A stretch of DNA of 64,000 nucleotides, taken from Vanrija pseudolonga (Eukaryota > Basidiomycota > Tremellomycetes > Trichosporonales > Trichosporonaceae). The stretch covers positions 2,914,001 through 2,978,000 of the forward strand of contig NC_085849.1 of assembly GCF_020906515.1 (NCBI RefSeq). Direction: 5' to 3'. Under the pieces are notes generated by a model. That model had not been told where the DNA came from. It saw only the letters and a program-made list of their open reading frames with translations, and did not search any database. Shown in pieces: positions 44,383-55,500 of this stretch. Each line of letters opens with the position of its first letter. Positions within the stretch are counted from its first letter, which is position 1. Both the position numbers and the translations under genes were made by a program.

Positions 44383-45418
44383 CTAATCCCGACGCGCAAC
44401 GAGCTTGTCAACATGCGCGTTGACTCCCTCCTCCCACTCAAACCACGTAATGGAACCCATCCAGGTGTCGCGCTGCTCGCGGTCCGCGTTGGGGACGCCT
44501 GGTCTGCCAGCTGAGACATCGTCAGCTCGAGGGAAGTGGAGGTGCGGCGCAGCCGCGTAGTACTCACCACGGACACCCTTCTTGCCCTTGGGGAGGACGA
44601 CAAAGGCGCGCACAATGCCCTCAAACTTGTAGCCCAATCGCAGAGCAGCCGCCTGCGACTTCTGGTTGAGCGAGTTTGCCTTCCACTGAAGACGGCGGAA
44701 GCCAAGACCGCCCTGCTCGGGAGTGTCGAGGGAGCGGTGCATCATCAGGCCAGAGGTGTGCGTCAGGACGTGGGTGCGCTGGTGCATGGTCAGCAAGGCG
44801 TGTCCATCCATACAACCCCAGCTTCCCTACCCACCTGGAACGGGCCGAGAATGATGAGCCAGCCAATCTCAATGATCATGGTGCTGGGGTCGGCCTCCAT
44901 GAGCGCGGCGGTGCCTGCGAACTGGTACTCCTCAACGGGGGCATCGAGGCGATCCAATGGGGCCGAGTAGATGGCATAGTGGAGATGCGTCTGTGCGCGT
45001 TAGTTTCCAGCCGCGTGATGGTCGACTAAGGCCCGCAGGCCGCGGGGCACTGCCGCGCGTCTGCAGACCGCCGGCCCGCACACACCTTGTCGCGGCGGCA
45101 GACAGTTTCAATCCAGTCGCACACATCGTCGAGGGTGGACCACTCGCGCGTCACTCCCAGCCATAACAGGAGCTCAGGGTTGGCAAGCACGCCGTCGAGG
45201 AGGGGCTGGGCGTGAAGGGAGGGCTGGTTGGGGTCAGTTCTTGCTCGTCATCATGGTATACACACGATCAGGGGACGGAGCTCCACGCGGTCCGAGCGCA
45301 GCTCAGTGACGGGGAGGACAAAGTTGAGGTCGTAGTCCTCGACGGGAGTGTGGAGATGGCACTCGAACGGCGGGGGTGGTAAGGGTTCGCTCTTGTAGTT
45401 GTTTTTGTAGGCCGGCAT
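44383..45418 (-). CDS. GNAT-family N-acetyltransferase (Acetyltransf_3/RimJ-L-like)
   Basis: Predicted acetyl-CoA-dependent N-acetyltransferase with unknown substrate. Exons 45418-45266, 45223-45086, 44990-44835, 44778-44568, 44510-44383 give 261 aa. Features are an N-terminal segment with LPVTELRSDRVELRPL (beta 1 of this family), EEYQFAGTAALMEADPSTMI, IEIGWLIILGPF, and the late motif LQWKANSLNQKSQAAALRLG followed by YKFEGIVRAFVVLPKGKKG. This matches fungal proteins in which the acceptor is unknown. All five exons keep frame with standard splice sites (two GTGTGT donors). It lies head-to-tail upstream of SMC6. Confidence 0.85.
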
Positions 45419-47786
45419 GGTGGGCAGTGGGGGAGCGGGGAGAAGGCGAGAGGAAGCGCGTGTCGTCGCCGTCGTTGTCGTCAATGTTCTCGCTGCCTGG
45501 GCAAGTTTTACTCCTTGCAATGTATCAGAGCGATGGACAATGTCTAATCTCGGACGAGCGGCGTCGTTGCAATGAGGCAAGCGCCGAGTTTTAAGTGCAG
45601 GTGGCTTTGTTCGGCTTAGCCCGCGGCTAACAAGTTTTGAATTGCAATATTGCACAGGCGACACACAGACACACAATGTAAAAAGCAACGGGTCAAGGCG
45701 CGAGAGAGAGAGATAGCAACAAGGCCTTGCAGATACATGGATGTATGACTCGACGTGCTCCACAAGCTACAAGCGACGGTGAACACTTGCGAGTGACCTG
45801 CAAGCAACAACGTGCATAGCCCTGTCTGCCAAACAAAATTCTGGACAGCTAGCTAGCTGTCGGCTCAATTAGCATGCAAGATGAAGAGATAGCCCAGGCT
45901 GAACTGGTCAAGTTTCACATGCCGACGCGCGGGCTACCGAGCGATGGAGGCGAGTAGGCCACGGCGTTCGGCTCCAGCACCTCCGTCCCGGCGCAACACT
46001 TCCGCTGCTCCACCTGTTCGACAGCAGGTTGCGTGCTCGTGCTCGTGCTCGTGCTCGCCCCGGCGTGCCGATCAAAGCGCATGGTCATGTCGTCAGAGAG
46101 ATGTCACCGCCGCCGACTAGGGCCGGCCGGACCAACGCCCCGGCGCCGAGACAAGTTGGTCCCTCCCCATACCGTAAGTCTTTTGTCCCCATTTCATAGA
46201 CTTACGGATGCCGGATTGTCGGCCTCCGCTAAAAGAGCAACGCCACCTCTCGCCAGACTCGACTCAGCCCATGCGTGGTGGAGGCGCCTGCAGAGTGGAG
46301 TGTTGTACGATGAACATTATCTGGTCTTAAGACGAAGGGCTAACCGTGTCGAGGTGGCAGAGGCGCCGGCTAAAGCGCCGAGCAGCAAACGCTCTCTCTA
46401 TTCACCGAGTGCGAGATACCGGTGTTCCCATTTGCTTGCCTTCAACAACACATACCGCCTCGAGAGTGTCATCACTGGATAGTGCTGAATCAAGGGATCA
46501 GCCTGGCATCCAGAATGCATGCGCAGGAGGCGGCTTGGGCCTAACGGGCCGGCGGGCGCAGCTCCCCATCGTCCTCTGTTCACAGCACGCTCAAGGCGAT
46601 GTACCCTGGCGTACAGGCTGCTGGCTGGCAATCACACGTGTCTCCGTCCATCTGCGGCGCGCATACATGCCAGGTGTGTAGGGCGTGCGCAGTCGTGGCG
46701 CTGTGCAACGCCAAAGAGCAGCCACTGTAGCCATGTCTGTCATTACATAATCGATAGACGGGCTGGCGTGAGAAGTGTGGCGGCGCCGAATCATGGCGGT
46801 GTTTCATCACCAGAGGTGACTCAGACGGGAGCGTCAGCCTCGCCGCTCCGTGGCCGAATGATAGGCCACCTGGTGGGAGAGGCAGCAGCCGCCCTCAGCA
46901 CCTGGTCAGAGAGCCGCGCCCTAGGGCAATCACTCGACGTGCCTATGTGTATTGGCTCGACGCCCCGCAGATGTCCGCGTCGGTGTCGGTGCTCAATATC
47001 AATCTCGGTTCGTTCACGTCTCGTCTCACGAGGTTGCTCAAAGGCGGCAGGCATCCTCAGCTGCGAAAATAGAAGCCGAGCAGGCACAGCGGCTCCGCCT
47101 GAGGCGTATCGTGGTAGTCACAGCACTGTGCTTTGTGACGAGCGGCACTGGCAGTGAGGGGGACGTGACAGGAACCGAACGCCATGCGCCATGCAGTCAG
47201 CCCAACACAGCCTCGTCGCTCGCAGCGCGAATCGACGACAACGCCAAGAGATCCGCGCGCCATGACAGGCACGTCTCCCCTCGGCCCTGCTCGGCAGGCG
47301 CGTCCGCCTCGTGGTCCTGACATGCCACACGTCGCCACACACTCACACACACAAAGAGAAGCTGTTCGTGAATCCAACACGGACGCGCGCGGTGAGGTGC
47401 GAGACGACGAGTGCGACGTCGGGACTCTTCCGAGCCTGCTGCGCGTGACCATGCGACACAAGAGTTGTGCTCTCTGCGTGGGCGACGGCAGTTGTTGTCT
47501 GTTCTTGCTTCTTCTGTTGTTTCTATCCCAGCCCAGACACGGAGCACAAGCCACTGGGCATCCCTTTGGACGTCCAAGCAGGGACTCGCACTGCCGCGGG
47601 CGACTTGACTTGTTTACACAAGTCAGCTTTCTGACGGCAGTCCGCCTGGCCCGTCACCCGTCTCTATCTTCAGCCGACTCTTTTCACCCTCCCCTCCACA
47701 CCTTATTTTCTTCGGCCTGTTGTCTCCACACTTCACTCTCTCCACCTCCCCTCACTTTATCCTCCTCCTATCGTCGACACGCAAAC
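45419..47786. other. 2.4 kb gene-poor region upstream of the class V PLP enzyme
   Basis: No convincing gene. The frame of the downstream enzyme stays open upstream to an ATG at 47184, but its composition there is not protein-like and a pyrimidine-rich leader precedes the ATG at 47787. One CACGTG lies at 46635-46640. It probably holds promoter and leader sequence. Confidence 0.5.
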
Positions 47787-49874
47787 ATGCCGGGAAGAGA
47801 CGACCTTATTGCCAAGATTCGCGACGCCACCATTGGAGACGACCATGCCACCTTTGGACCCTTCGGCCCACGCCGCATCACCTACGCCGACACGGCAGCG
47901 TCTGGGCGCGCCGTGGCATTCATCGAGGACTTCATACGCGGTCAAGTTCTTCCACACTACGCAAACACCCACAGCGAGGCTTCGGGAACGGCACGCCAGA
48001 CGACAAAGTTTCGCGAGGACGCGCGAGCCATTGTCGCGCGCGAAGTTGGGGCAGGCCCTGACGCAAGCGTCATCTTTTGTGGCTCAGGCGCCACCGCAGC
48101 CATAGCAAAAGTTATCGGCTTGCTCGGTCTACGCGCTCCCGACGATGGCTCGGCCACGTTGCCGACTGAGAAACGCCCCGTAATCTTCATCGGGCCGTAC
48201 GAGCACCATTCCAACGACATTGCATGGCGCGAGACTATCGCGGATGTCGTCGTCATTGCGGAGGACAGTGTCGGCAGCATTGATGTCGCGGACCTGGAGA
48301 AGCGCCTCAAGGAGTACAAGAACCGGCCTGTCCGCATCGGCTCATTCTCCGCGGCGTCCAACGTCACGGGCATCACGACCGACATAGAGGCCATTACGAT
48401 GGTTCTCCGAAGACACGGGGCGCTGAGCATGTTCGACTATGCTGGCTCGGGGTCGCACGTCCGCATCACCCTCGGCCAGGCCGACGCACTGTTCATTTCG
48501 CCTCACAAGTTCGCTGGCGGCGTCGGAACCTCCGGCATCCTCGTGGCTCGCAACAGCCTTATCCAGAACAGTGTTCCCGTCGTCGCTGGTGGCGGCACAG
48601 TTCTGTTTGTGTCACCCACATTCCACGACTACAGTCGCCACAAGACTGAGCGCGAGGAGGGCGGGACGCCGGGTATCGTCGAGAACATCCGCACCGGTCT
48701 CGTCTTCCAGCTCAAACCAGCTGTCGGCTACGACCTGATTCTGCAGCGCGAGGAGGACTTCCTTGAGCGCGCACTCGCAAGCTGGCGCCGCCACTCCAGT
48801 ATCGAGATTCTCGGCCACCCGAACGCCAAGCGCACTGCAATTATCTCGTTTCGCATCGCCTCACAGCACTCGGACCACCTCGCCACCACCAAACAAAGAG
48901 GAAAGAAGAGATACCTGCACTACAATTTTATTGTTGCCCTTCTCAACGACCTATTCGGAATCCAGGCGAGGGGAGGATGCTCCTGTGCCGGACCGTATGG
49001 GCACCGGCTTCTCGAGATCACTCCGACCCTCAGTGACAAGTACCGCCAGGCGTCGGTCAACGACGGCTTTATGGGCATCAAGCCGGGATGGACCCGCGTG
49101 TCGCTCTACTACACACTCTCGGAGCGTGCGTTCAGGTACATTGTGACGGCCGTTGAAATGATCGCAACACACGGCTGGCGCCTGCTACCGCAGTACAGCT
49201 TCGACCCCAAGTCTGGCATGTGGACGCACCGTACGCCCGTGGCCCCACCGCTCAGCCTCGACACAATAAAGTATGAGGCCGGGCACATGGTGTACGAGTC
49301 ACGCTCCCAGCTCATGCCGGAGTCGGAGCTCGACCGCCACCTGCACGAGGCGGCCCGCATCTTTGGCGCCGCTGCCTCGTCGCCCCCTGGGGTCCCTGGC
49401 GCCCACGTCGCAAACGGCACCCACACGGCCGTCACATCTGAGCTGTTCGAGGAGCTGCTGTGGTTCGACCTCCCCTCCGAGTGCCTGTGCCCCGAGACAC
49501 CTGTGGCGGCGCACGACAGGCACGAGTCGGTTTCATTGTCAAAGGCCACCACCACCCCACTCCCCTGGGCCGCGGGCGCGCTCCCCACGCCACCGCAATC
49601 GCCGCCCCCGCTCCCCGCTGATACGCCTCGCTCATTCGACGCAGAGTTCGGCGCCGCCACTACCAGTGGCAGTATGGAGGGGCCCACGATCACGAGACGC
49701 ACTCGGTCCCGGCCGTTGATTGCCGGCCTTCAAAGCCTCCTTCGTATCGCCCCGCCCAGCAAGCCCATTCCGACCACGGCGCCCGTCCAGACTGGCGAGC
49801 AGCCCCGGAAGAGACCCCTCCTCGTCAAGGTCTTCAACGGGAAACCCGTGGCTTCACCAAAGCCGGCGACTTAA
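47787..49874 (+). CDS. Class V aminotransferase / cysteine desulfurase-like PLP enzyme with C-terminal extension
   Basis: Predicted PLP enzyme of the NifS/selenocysteine-lyase-like fold; exact substrate unknown. Single exon, 695 aa. Fold landmarks: ITYADTAASGRAVAFIEDFI, HYANTHSEASGTARQTTKF, FCGSGATAAIAKVIGLLG, EHHSNDIAWRE, the PLP aspartate in SMFDYAGSGSHV, the Schiff-base lysine in LFISPHKFAGGVGTSGILV, and a later loop IQARGGCSCAGPYGHRLLE. After about residue 480 an extra Pro/Ser/Thr-rich tail of about 200 residues (TPLPWAAGALPTPPQSPPPL) goes beyond bacterial relatives. The ATG at 47787 (MPGRDDLIAKIRDATIG) starts the conserved part. Kinship to fungal homologues annotated only as class V aminotransferases is my inference. 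Confidence 0.85.
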   Translation: MPGRDDLIAKIRDATIGDDHATFGPFGPRRITYADTAASGRAVAFIEDFIRGQVLPHYANTHSEASGTARQTTKFREDARAIVAREVGAGPDASVIFCGSGATAAIAKVIGLLGLRAPDDGSATLPTEKRPVIFIGPYEHHSNDIAWRETIADVVVIAEDSVGSIDVADLEKRLKEYKNRPVRIGSFSAASNVTGITTDIEAITMVLRRHGALSMFDYAGSGSHVRITLGQADALFISPHKFAGGVGTSGILVARNSLIQNSVPVVAGGGTVLFVSPTFHDYSRHKTEREEGGTPGIVENIRTGLVFQLKPAVGYDLILQREEDFLERALASWRRHSSIEILGHPNAKRTAIISFRIASQHSDHLATTKQRGKKRYLHYNFIVALLNDLFGIQARGGCSCAGPYGHRLLEITPTLSDKYRQASVNDGFMGIKPGWTRVSLYYTLSERAFRYIVTAVEMIATHGWRLLPQYSFDPKSGMWTHRTPVAPPLSLDTIKYEAGHMVYESRSQLMPESELDRHLHEAARIFGAAASSPPGVPGAHVANGTHTAVTSELFEELLWFDLPSECLCPETPVAAHDRHESVSLSKATTTPLPWAAGALPTPPQSPPPLPADTPRSFDAEFGAATTSGSMEGPTITRRTRSRPLIAGLQSLLRIAPPSKPIPTTAPVQTGEQPRKRPLLVKVFNGKPVASPKPAT

Positions 49875-50196
49875 TGGTCGGTCCAACTCAAGATCCAATG
49901 TTTCGTGGACACTCTCATGTAGTGCATGTCCAATGTGAACGTGAATGTATGCAATTCGACGCAAGCTGCGTCACTTACATGTGTTGTGTCTTGTCGGGCT
50001 CACATGGCGGCGTAGCGCCACACATCCCTTGGGCCCGTCACTACCACATCCAACTGATGCCATACATGTGCTGGGAATGCTAGACAATAGGGTACGACGA
50101 CAAACGAGTAGGCAGGTGAAAGTAAAAGGACTAGGGTACAAGCAGGCAGGCACAATGACGCACACCACAACTACAAAGGCGGCAATGTTGCTGTCG
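49875..50196. other. Short convergent spacer (class V enzyme / Aurora kinase)
   Basis: Contains 3' ends of two convergent genes only; nothing else is seen. Confidence 0.5.
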
Positions 50197-51748
50197 CTAT
50201 GACGCCCGCGAGCTGGCGCTCGAGCGCTTCTTCTCATACTTCTTGATCCACGGGTGCTGAAGCACTTCGGCTAGGGGAAGACGGTCGTCGGGGTTGTAGC
50301 GGAGGAGCTGTGAAGTGTGTGAGCAGGAATACACCACCCAACGCCGCAGCACCACTCACCCTTGTGATCAAGTCCTTGGCCTCGGGCGACACCGAGTCGG
50401 GGACATGCAGGTCGACGTTTCTGATGCGCCTGTACGTGGCGCTGTGGCCAGCCAGGTCCTCGAAAGGAGGGCCACCGACGATGAACTCGTAACAGAGAAC
50501 GCCGAGAGCCCATAAGTCGACCTTGGAAGTGTGCTCCTTGCCCTCGACCATCTCCGGTGGGAGGTAGTCGAGCGTTCCGCAGAGGGTATGCCGCCTGTCA
50601 CTGGGTGCATGCACGCTCCAACCAAAGTCGCCAATCTTGAGCTCGCCCTTGAGGCCTGGTGGGTCAGAACGGGCGGGACTCTTCATCACCCACCGATGAG
50701 TAGGTTCTCTGGCTTGATGTCACGGTGAATGACATGCTTCTTGTGCAGGTACGACAGCGCGTCGGCCATCTGGGCAATGTACCTGCTGCTGCGTTTCTCG
50801 TCAAACTTGCCGAGCTTGGACAGCTGCTTGTACAGCTCGCCCTCGGCGGCAAACTCGAGGACGAGGAAGATGCGTTTCGAGTCGTGGAAGTAACCGTACA
50901 GGCGGAGAATGTTGGGGTGGCGGAGGTTCTGCTGGATCTCGATCTCGCGGCGCACCTGCTTCTCGACCTTGCCGGCGACAATCTCCTGCTTGTGTAGACA
51001 CTTGAGGGCAACGATGAAGTGGGGTGCGGCCTTGGTGCGCGCGAGGTAGACTCTGCCAAACTTGCCCTTGCCGAGCGGACGGCCGATCTGGAAGTTGGGG
51101 AGGCCGAGGGATACAGACCTGGCAAGTTAGCTGTGCACACCATCACCAACAACAGCTTGCTCACCCGTTAGCCGAGCCGCTGTCCATCTCGAGGATCTTG
51201 GCCGACTCGCCCGTAACGACCTCCTTGCTCGCCTCGTCGGCCTCGAGCCCGCCGTCGTACTTGCCGATCCCGCGCTGCCCGGCACCAGCCGACGCAGACA
51301 CAGCGGCGTGCGAGGCGGGCTGGGCGATCGAGCTGGCCTGCGAGCGGGCGGACGAGGCGTGCGCCGGGCCGTGGATACCGTGCGCCGTGTGCGTCGTGTG
51401 GACGGGCTTCTTGTGGTGCGCGGGCTCGGGGCTCTTCGGGCCCGAGCCGGCGCCCTTCGGCGTGCTGCCCGCCGGCTTCTCCTTGGACACGTTCACCCCC
51501 GCGAGCGAGAGCAGCGCCTGTCTCTGCGCCTCGGCGTGGTGGCTCGCGAGCCCAGCGTTCGGCGGCCGCACGAGCCCCGGGTTCATGTACTTCTTCATCA
51601 GCGGCGGGAGGCGGCTCGGGCTTGCGTCGGCGCCGGCGCCTGGAGGGGCCGGTCGGGCGGGGTTGCGCGGCGGCGGGGCAAGGCTGTTGCCGCTTGGCCC
51701 GCCGCCGAGCGACAGCCCCGACATGAGGTTGGGGAGCTGCTGCGACAT
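50197..51748 (-). CDS. IPL1: Aurora-family Ser/Thr kinase (Ipl1-like)
   Basis: Mitotic kinase of the chromosomal passenger complex, controlling kinetochore attachment and cytokinesis. Exons 51748-51165, 51118-50694, 50655-50360, 50307-50197 give 471 aa. Residues 1-195 are a disordered Pro/Ser/Ala-rich extension. The kinase domain (about 200-460) has the Gly loop [17 protein letters not shown], Lys in [25 protein letters not shown], the DFG in [14 protein letters not shown], and the Aurora-specific activation loop [20 protein letters not shown]. The end [16 protein letters not shown] is typical. The loop [13 protein letters not shown], read with GWSVHAPS, separates Aurora from other AGC-like kinases. 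Only one Aurora is expected in yeasts. Confidence 0.94.
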
Positions 51749-52501
51749 TGTGGTGCGTGCGTGTGTTTTGGGTATGTCGTGGAGACGAGAGACAGGAAGG
51801 ATGATGATTAACGGGGGCAGCGGGCAATGTTTGGCCGGCGACGAAAGCAGTCGCGCTTGGGTGATGGCGGGATCAAATGCCACGTGCGCGGGAGTGATGG
51901 TGGCAGGTGGCAGTTTGCTCGGCAACTGTTGTGTTGTTCGCTGTTTCGTCCTCGGGCCGAGACATGCATGCATGTGGCTTTGAGGGATGGAACTGGATAC
52001 GGTGTTGTTGTACAGATTATTTGGGTACTAGATGCCAAAATGCCATGGGGCTGTTTCCTGAGAGTCGATAGATCGGCTCTCTTGCTCGGCGTGCGGTGTT
52101 GCTCGCGAGTCACCAAGTGCCAGGTTCGTCAAGGTATCCTCGAGGGCACCCCTCACCCTCTTTCTGGGAGAAGTTGAACTCGGTGTAGAGTTTGAAACAG
52201 GCCTATGGGTAACCGCGGTCAGATGACCATGGCTCTCCTTGGATCTGTCTCTGCAAGAGTGACTACTTTTGAGACCATGTTTCCACCAATGAATGTGGCC
52301 TACTCATGCCCCGCCGCCACTCAATGCTCAGCGACACTATCAAGATTGTTTCGCGCTCCATACCATTGCGCTCGCGGGAATGCATGAACAGGCTATTAGT
52401 GTAGGTATCTATATGAATAGCATGATCCACCGTTCTGGGTATTATTCGTTAACGGTCGTTTTGAGTCCTGTAACTTTTCGTATGTGATGCCAAAAGATAG
52501 G
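51749..52501. other. Spacer between Aurora start and the Msb1-IPK1 gene end
   Basis: Holds the Aurora promoter and the 3' flank of the next gene. No coding signal is seen. Confidence 0.5.
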
Positions 52502-55500
52502 CTAGGTGTTAGAAGGAGTGTGGGATTTGGGGTCGGCGTCCGACGACAGGCCAGCGGTGGCGGCGTGGGCGAGAGACGTCAGGTCAGACTTGCCGTCCTT
52601 GACGGAGGCGGCAACGCCGGCGGCAGCCGAGGCCACGGCGCCGGGGACAAAGGAGGGGGCCGAGGCCTTGGGGACGAAAGAAGGCGCAGAGGCTGAGGGG
52701 GTGAATGATGGTGCCGAGGCTGACGGGGTGAATGAGGACGCCGAGACAGAGGGGACAAAGGCAGAAGCCGAGGCGCTGAGTGACTCGACTGATGGCACCA
52801 CAGGAGAGGCAGCTGCGGGAAGACCCGAGCCAGCACTCTCAGCCTCGAGCTGGTCGACGAACGCGCTCAGGCGGATGGGAAGTGCGGATGAAACCGGTGT
52901 GCCGGTGCGGGGAAGCCCAGCGTCAGAGAGGGCAGGGGTATCGGGGGCGGTGGCGTACTCGGCGGCGCTGTCGTAGTCGGTTGCGAGGAACTCGGTGTCG
53001 TGGGTGCGGGCGATGTTTCTGGTGGCCACGATGGCGGCAGGCTCGAGCTCGCCGAGGTCGACAGCGTGGGATGGCAGAGTCTCGCCGGCAATCTGCGCGA
53101 GGTCGGGAGAGGTGCCGAACGTGCGGGGTCGGGGCAGACCCGACGCTCCAATACGCTCAGTGTCTGTCGCCAGGGCCGCAGCCACAGAGGGGCTGTCAAG
53201 TGCAGAGACGCTGGTGCCAGCCGCTGCGAGGGTGTCGCCCTTCGGCGTCGCAGTGGGGGTTTCCACTCCTGTCGACGCAGTGGCGGTAGTGGGGGTAGCA
53301 GGCACCTCGACAACAGCGGGCTCAGATGGGGGCGTCGCAGCATCCGACGGCTCCTCAACGGCCTTGGAAGTGAGAGGCTCAGACTTGGCGATTGCCGCAG
53401 CGGCAGCAGGGATACCAACAGCAGCGGCAGCGCCAGTGACGAGAGCGATGGGCGAAAGCTCAACCTTCGAAGCCGAAGGCTCCTCAGGCGCAACCTTGGA
53501 GACTGTCGCTGGATAAGTCTCGGCAGCGGCCTCGGGCTGGACCTCGACCTCGGCCGAAATCGGGGCGGGCTTGATCACAGCCTGCACACTCTCGGAGTGG
53601 GGGCCGTAGTGCTTGAAGTGAGTCGGGTGGAACTGCACCGGCGGCGCATCTTCAACAGGAGCCAGGGGCAGGACCTTGGTAGCGGTCTCGGTGTCCTCAG
53701 CAGCCGACGCAACTGCGGCATGCTCGTCAACGACGGGAACAACGGGCTCCAGTGGTGCCGGCGTGGCGACAACCTCGGTAGTAGCAGGAGCAATCTCGTC
53801 CTCGGTGGTAGCAGGAGTAATCTCGTCACCCTCACGAGGGCTAGCGAGAGCGTCGAACGAAGATTTGGCGGTGAGCTGAGGCTCGGAGGCGGCGTCGTCA
53901 AAGGTGGCCTTCGTAGGAGACGCGAGCCACTGAGCCTCGGTAACAACGCTAGAGCGGCGGCGCTCACGTTCGACCTCCTTGATGGGAGTAACCGGTGCAG
54001 CTGGGACAGCTGCGGGCTCAATAACGGCGGGAGGAGTGACAGCTTCGGTCTCCTTCTTCTCGCTCTTATCGGTGACGACAGCTGCGGTAACGGCGGCAGT
54101 TGCAACGCCGGCGAGACCGACCGCGGTGGCCGCGGCAGCCTGCCTGGCCTTCGACTTCTTGCCCTTGGATGGCTTGCTGGACAGGCTAGAGGCAGCGTCC
54201 TGCACAGGCTCCACAGTGGCTTCAGCCGGGTGGGGCACGGGGGCGGAGACCGTGGGAGCAGCGTCCACGATGGCGGGGTTGGCAGCGGGTTCCGGGGCCT
54301 GGATCTCATCGGCGGTGATCTTGACAACCTCAGGCTCTGGGGTGGCAGCAATCTCGACAACCTCAGGCTCGGGGGCAACTGGCTCCGCGGTGGCCTTCTC
54401 AGGAGCGGGAGGCGCGAGGGCAACACGCTCTACTGGGATCGGCTCCTCCGGGACGGGCTCTGAGGCGATCGTCTCGGGAACGGTGATGGGCTCAACGATG
54501 GGCTCGGCGATGGGCTCAGCAATGGGCTCGGCGATGGGCTCAGCAATGGGCTCGGCGATGGGTTCGGCCACAGGCTCCGCGGCACCCTTGGCGATGGGCT
54601 CCGCAACAGGTTCGGTGACGGACTCCACGACGGCCTGAGAGGCGACCGGTGCCGGCGTGGTAACCGCTGGAATGACGGGCTCCGTAGCAGCGACCTTAGC
54701 CACCACAGGCTCTGACAAAGCCTCAGGCACCACAGGCTCAGCTGCAGCAGGCTCTGGGACAGAGGGCTCCGAAGCCTCAGCGACCGCAGGCTCGACGGCG
54801 GCGGGCTCCGCGACGGCGGGCTCAGTCGCAGGCTCAACAACGCGCTGAGCAATGGGCTCAGCGGCTGTCTCGGCAGGCTCCGCAACAGCCGCAGGCGCAG
54901 GCTCGACAATCGTTGGCACCTCAACAGGCGCGTCCGACTTCTTGGTGCTGTTGTCCACGACCACGGCGGCAGTTGCGGCTGCAACGGCAGCACCAGCGAC
55001 TCCGGCGGCGATCGCAGAGGCCTTCCTAGACTTCTTACCGAAGAGGCCAGTCTTGGTACCCGGCTCCTCGGTCTTAGGGGCGGTGAAGGACGACTTGCGG
55101 GGCTTGGGCACGGCGGGGGCCTTGTCCTCGGCGGCCTTGCTGGCCGCCTCGAACTTGGCGCTCGTCTTGCGCACCACACCTGGGAGGAGGGCGCGGAGGC
55201 CACCCTTCTTGACCTTGGAGGGGGACTCGTCAGTCGTAGTCTGCGACGACGTCTTGGCCTTGTCGGGTGTGGTACGGCTCGAAATGGCGGCGCCAGCACC
55301 GGCGGCAGCCGCGAGCGACGCGACGCTGGCCGCAACCTTTCCGGCCGCGGGAGAGTCACGGGCGGGGGACCTGGGAGGAGTAACCGGCAGACCCTTGGGG
55401 GCCTGAGGGGGCGTGGAAGGAGCCACGACAGGCGTGGATTCCACCTTGGGTGCCACCGTCTCAGGCTCGGCGGCTGTAGCCTCGACACTGGGGGCGGCAA

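Noticed and set aside
46519-47157. 212-codon plus-strand frame
   Set aside because: No protein-like character; lies in the gene-poor stretch before the class V enzyme.
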